A stretch of 24,916 nt of DNA from an uncultured Eubacteriales bacterium. Lineage in GTDB: Bacteria; Bacillota; Clostridia; Oscillospirales; CAG-272. The notes beneath the pieces were generated by a model. The model was given only the letters and a program-made list of their open reading frames with translations, made no database searches and was not told the origin of the DNA. Numbering within the stretch: position 1 is the first letter of the stretch; each line of letters starts with the position of its first letter. This document shows positions 22,960 to 24,916 of the stretch, one piece after another. The position numbers and the translations under genes are program-made. Location: the NCBI GenBank assembly GCA_900546315.1, contig URCP01000034.1, positions 1-24,916 of the forward strand, given 5' to 3'.

Positions 22960-23793
22960 ATTCTGGAAAAGGTCAGACTGAGCCGGCATACGGAATATAT
23001 CGAGCCGATCTGCAAGAATTATTCCGAGATCTTCGGAATATGCAACAATGATTTTCCCGTACACATACATGACGACATAGAGATAGTCCACATTCTGTCA
23101 GGGGATCGGATGGCGATCATTGAGTCCCGCGAGTATTATGAGCCCGAGGGGTCTCTGACTGTCATCTTTCCGTTCCAGCGGCACGGCTACAGAACGCTGA
23201 ACGGTGGACAGCACAATGTCATCTGCATCGACCCGCAGTATCTGTTCGGATACAGCGAAAGGCTGTTCAGCTTCATGCCGTCTGATCCCGTGCTGCGTGC
23301 CGATGAACTCGGTGAACGTGCGGCTGCGCTGTTATCGGTAATAATGGATCGTTCGCGTCCGCGCGACAAGGTACAGACGAACGCGCTGATCACGGCGCTT
23401 CTTCCTGAGCTTTTCGGTCCGCTCGGACTGCGTCAGCGCGCCGATTTTTCGCTTTCGGGCGAGATACTTCCGCTTGTCATGGAGCATTGCCGTGAGCCTT
23501 CGTTCTCGCTGCTCGCGCTGTCGAGATTCACCGGAATCGGCGAGCGGACACTGTCTGGCTTCTTCTCGAAGAGCTTCGGCATGAGCTTCGGAAACTTCAT
23601 CAGGAAATACCGTCTGAATCTTGCCTGTTCACTGCTGCGCGGACCGCAGAGGGTAACTGTGACCGAAATCGCGTACGACTGCGGATTCTCGAGCGTGCGG
23701 ACCTTTAACCGCTGTTTCCGTGAGGAATACGGCATGAGCCCGTCGCGGTTTTCCGAAATTGACTGTCAGACTCCGGAAAATGGCGAGACATAA
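22960..23793 (+). CDS. AraC-family transcriptional regulator, probable AUU start
   Basis: The 277-residue regulator has an N-terminal cupin-like sensor (FPVHIHDDIEIVHILSGD near residue 30, with HIHDD typical) and a C-terminal double helix-turn-helix. The first is FSLLALSRFTGIGERTLSGF. The second is VTEIAYDCGFSSVRTFNRCF, ending in EYGMSPSRF. No ATG, GTG or TTG sits at the right place. AAAGGCGGTGA (22945-22955), a near-perfect ribosome site, is followed after 7 bases by ATT at 22960. In-frame ATG 22891 and TTG 22918 lie inside the ilvE terminator and have no ribosome site. The lipoprotein gene starts 49 bases after its stop, so it likely controls that gene. Confidence 0.88.
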   Translation: MLEKVRLSRHTEYIEPICKNYSEIFGICNNDFPVHIHDDIEIVHILSGDRMAIIESREYYEPEGSLTVIFPFQRHGYRTLNGGQHNVICIDPQYLFGYSERLFSFMPSDPVLRADELGERAAALLSVIMDRSRPRDKVQTNALITALLPELFGPLGLRQRADFSLSGEILPLVMEHCREPSFSLLALSRFTGIGERTLSGFFSKSFGMSFGNFIRKYRLNLACSLLRGPQRVTVTEIAYDCGFSSVRTFNRCFREEYGMSPSRFSEIDCQTPENGET

Positions 23794-23813
23794 TAATGAA
23801 CCTGTGGTATAAT
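23785..23813 (+). promoter_or_regulatory. Promoter of the second solute-binding protein gene
   Basis: GAGACA (23785-23790), 17 bases, TATAAT (23808-23813) with an extended -10 TG at 23805-23806. The -35 overlaps the end of the araC-type gene, so the binding protein can be expressed on its own. Confidence 0.7.
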
Positions 23814-23842
23814 TGTGTAAAATACCATACCGGAGGTTCGAA

Positions 23843-24916
23843 ATGAAACGCAAGTTAAGGCTTATCCTTTTATTCTGCATGACACTCGCGCAGTTTTCCT
23901 GCGGCGCTGAGGACGCCGTAACAACGATCGAAAGCACTTATTCAGAGGCAACAGGCGAAGCCGCGCCGGATTATCCGCTGCCGGAAGCCGACTTCGGCGG
24001 CGAGAGCTTCGGGATACTCTGCCGCACCGAAAAGAAATACGAGATGGATTCGGAGTCCGAGAACGGTGAGACGCTGAACGACGCGGTCTACCAGCGCAAC
24101 CGGAATGTCGAGGAGCGCTACAATATCAACCTCGAGTGCTACGACACCGCGGGCAGCTGGGATCAACGCGATAATTTCTATAAGGTCTACACCGGAAGCG
24201 TTATGGCGGGCGAAGACATCTATGACCTTGTCGCCTACTACGAGGCGACGGCGCAGGTGCCGATTTCAGAGGGCTGTATGCTTGACCTTAATGAAATAAA
24301 GTCGCTCGATTTTTCGCACGAATGGTGGTATCCGGGATATAACGACATTATGACGATAAACGGGAAGCTTTACTCCTGCCTCGGCGACGCGGCAATGACG
24401 ACATGGGAGTATCCTGCTGTCACCTTCTTTAACAAGAATCTGATGGACAGATATGGCATGGAGTATCCGTACCAGGCGGTCATGGATGGAAAGTGGACCT
24501 TCGATATGCTCTGCGAGCTCGGAATGAGGGTCAGCGAGGATCTGAACGGAGACGGAAAGCTCGACGGCGAAGATCTCTACGGATGGATAACGAGTGACGG
24601 TATGCTCCGCTGTATGCCGACTTCGTTTGATTTTCCGCTCTGTGTCGTGAATGACGGCGTGCCCGAGCTCTCGGTCGGAAGCGAGAAATACTACGACGTC
24701 TATGACCGCGTATATAATGTTCTTTGGGAAAACGACTGGGCAACGGTCCTGAACGGTTCGGACGACGACGGTCGGACGACCTGCTTCACTGAGGGACGGG
24801 CGCTGTTCTACAGCTATGACGCGAAATCCGTCGCCGAACTGCGGGAGATGAATGATGAGTTCGGAATACTTCCGTATCCGAAGTATAACGAGGCTCAGGA
24901 TAACTACTACACGGTC
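23843..24916 (+). CDS. Extracellular solute-binding lipoprotein (partial, runs off the window)
   Basis: The first 358 codons are open and continue past the window end. A basic MKRK, a hydrophobic core and Cys20 (AQFSC) form a lipoprotein signal peptide with the cysteine at the same position as in the paralogue at 10639. A short linker follows, then the binding domain. NGETLNDAVYQRNR (74-87) and DLNGDGKLDGEDLYG (233-247) align with NGEVLNDAIYNRNR and DLNGNAQIDEGD there. The second block is an Asp-x-Asn-x-Asp-type calcium-loop-like motif. GGAGG precedes the ATG by 7 bases. The ligand is unknown. It follows an AraC-type gene, as the first paralogue adjoins one. Confidence 0.85.
   Translation, partial: MKRKLRLILLFCMTLAQFSCGAEDAVTTIESTYSEATGEAAPDYPLPEADFGGESFGILCRTEKKYEMDSESENGETLNDAVYQRNRNVEERYNINLECYDTAGSWDQRDNFYKVYTGSVMAGEDIYDLVAYYEATAQVPISEGCMLDLNEIKSLDFSHEWWYPGYNDIMTINGKLYSCLGDAAMTTWEYPAVTFFNKNLMDRYGMEYPYQAVMDGKWTFDMLCELGMRVSEDLNGDGKLDGEDLYGWITSDGMLRCMPTSFDFPLCVVNDGVPELSVGSEKYYDVYDRVYNVLWENDWATVLNGSDDDGRTTCFTEGRALFYSYDAKSVAELREMNDEFGILPYPKYNEAQDNYYTV

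Noticed and set aside
1..24916. CRISPR arrays, insertion sequences, phage genes or toxin-antitoxin pairs
   Set aside because: I saw no regularly spaced repeats, transposase or integrase motifs, or small paired genes. The window reads as core chromosome.

Overview
The window looks like chromosomal DNA of a GC-rich member of the Clostridia (Firmicutes). The evidence is a tetrahydrofolate (THF) riboswitch on a folate ECF-transporter gene, an S-layer-homology surface protein, strong AAGGAGG-type ribosome sites, perfect sigma-A promoters (TTGACA-17-TATAAT) and a glycyl radical enzyme, which implies anaerobic metabolism. I cannot name a genus.

Region 1 (1-6660, +): a complete, tightly coupled tryptophan operon trpE-G-D-C-F-B-A. 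Every junction except trpG-trpD overlaps by 4-8 bases. The window opens inside its leader. The terminator at 15-53 has the CGTCC left arm typical of a T-box terminator, so the rest of a probable Trp T-box lies just outside. The operon ends at a GC-rich hairpin that may work in both directions.

Region 2 (6667-10418, -): a three-gene leftward operon encoding a short-chain dehydrogenase, an AraC-family regulator and a compact glycyl radical enzyme. It is driven by a perfect consensus promoter, and no radical-SAM activase gene is nearby. Divergent from it (10639-13523, +) is a lipoprotein solute-binding protein translationally coupled to an M20 dipeptidase, with no permease genes.

Region 3 (13593-18161, +): a polyamine-type ABC transporter operon potABCD. 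The binding protein PotD seems to be anchored by a C-terminal transmembrane helix instead of a lipid. A terminator and a second structured element follow.

Region 4 (18162-21501, mixed): folT (-) under a THF riboswitch with a ribosome-site-sequestering hairpin; a tRNA-Met/tRNA-Glu pair (+) followed by a run of terminators and a duplicated tRNA-Glu 3' end; a GNAT acetyltransferase (-); and a secreted SLH-domain protein (-).

Region 5 (21677-24916, +): a branched-chain aminotransferase (ilvE); a second AraC regulator that seems to start at AUU; and the 5' part of a second solute-binding lipoprotein paralogous to the first, running off the window end.

Most of the window is orthodox metabolism and transport. 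The parts most worth a second look are the orphan glycyl radical enzyme operon, the riboswitch, the C-terminally anchored PotD, the AUU start, the tRNA-Glu tail duplication and the unexplained structured element after potD.
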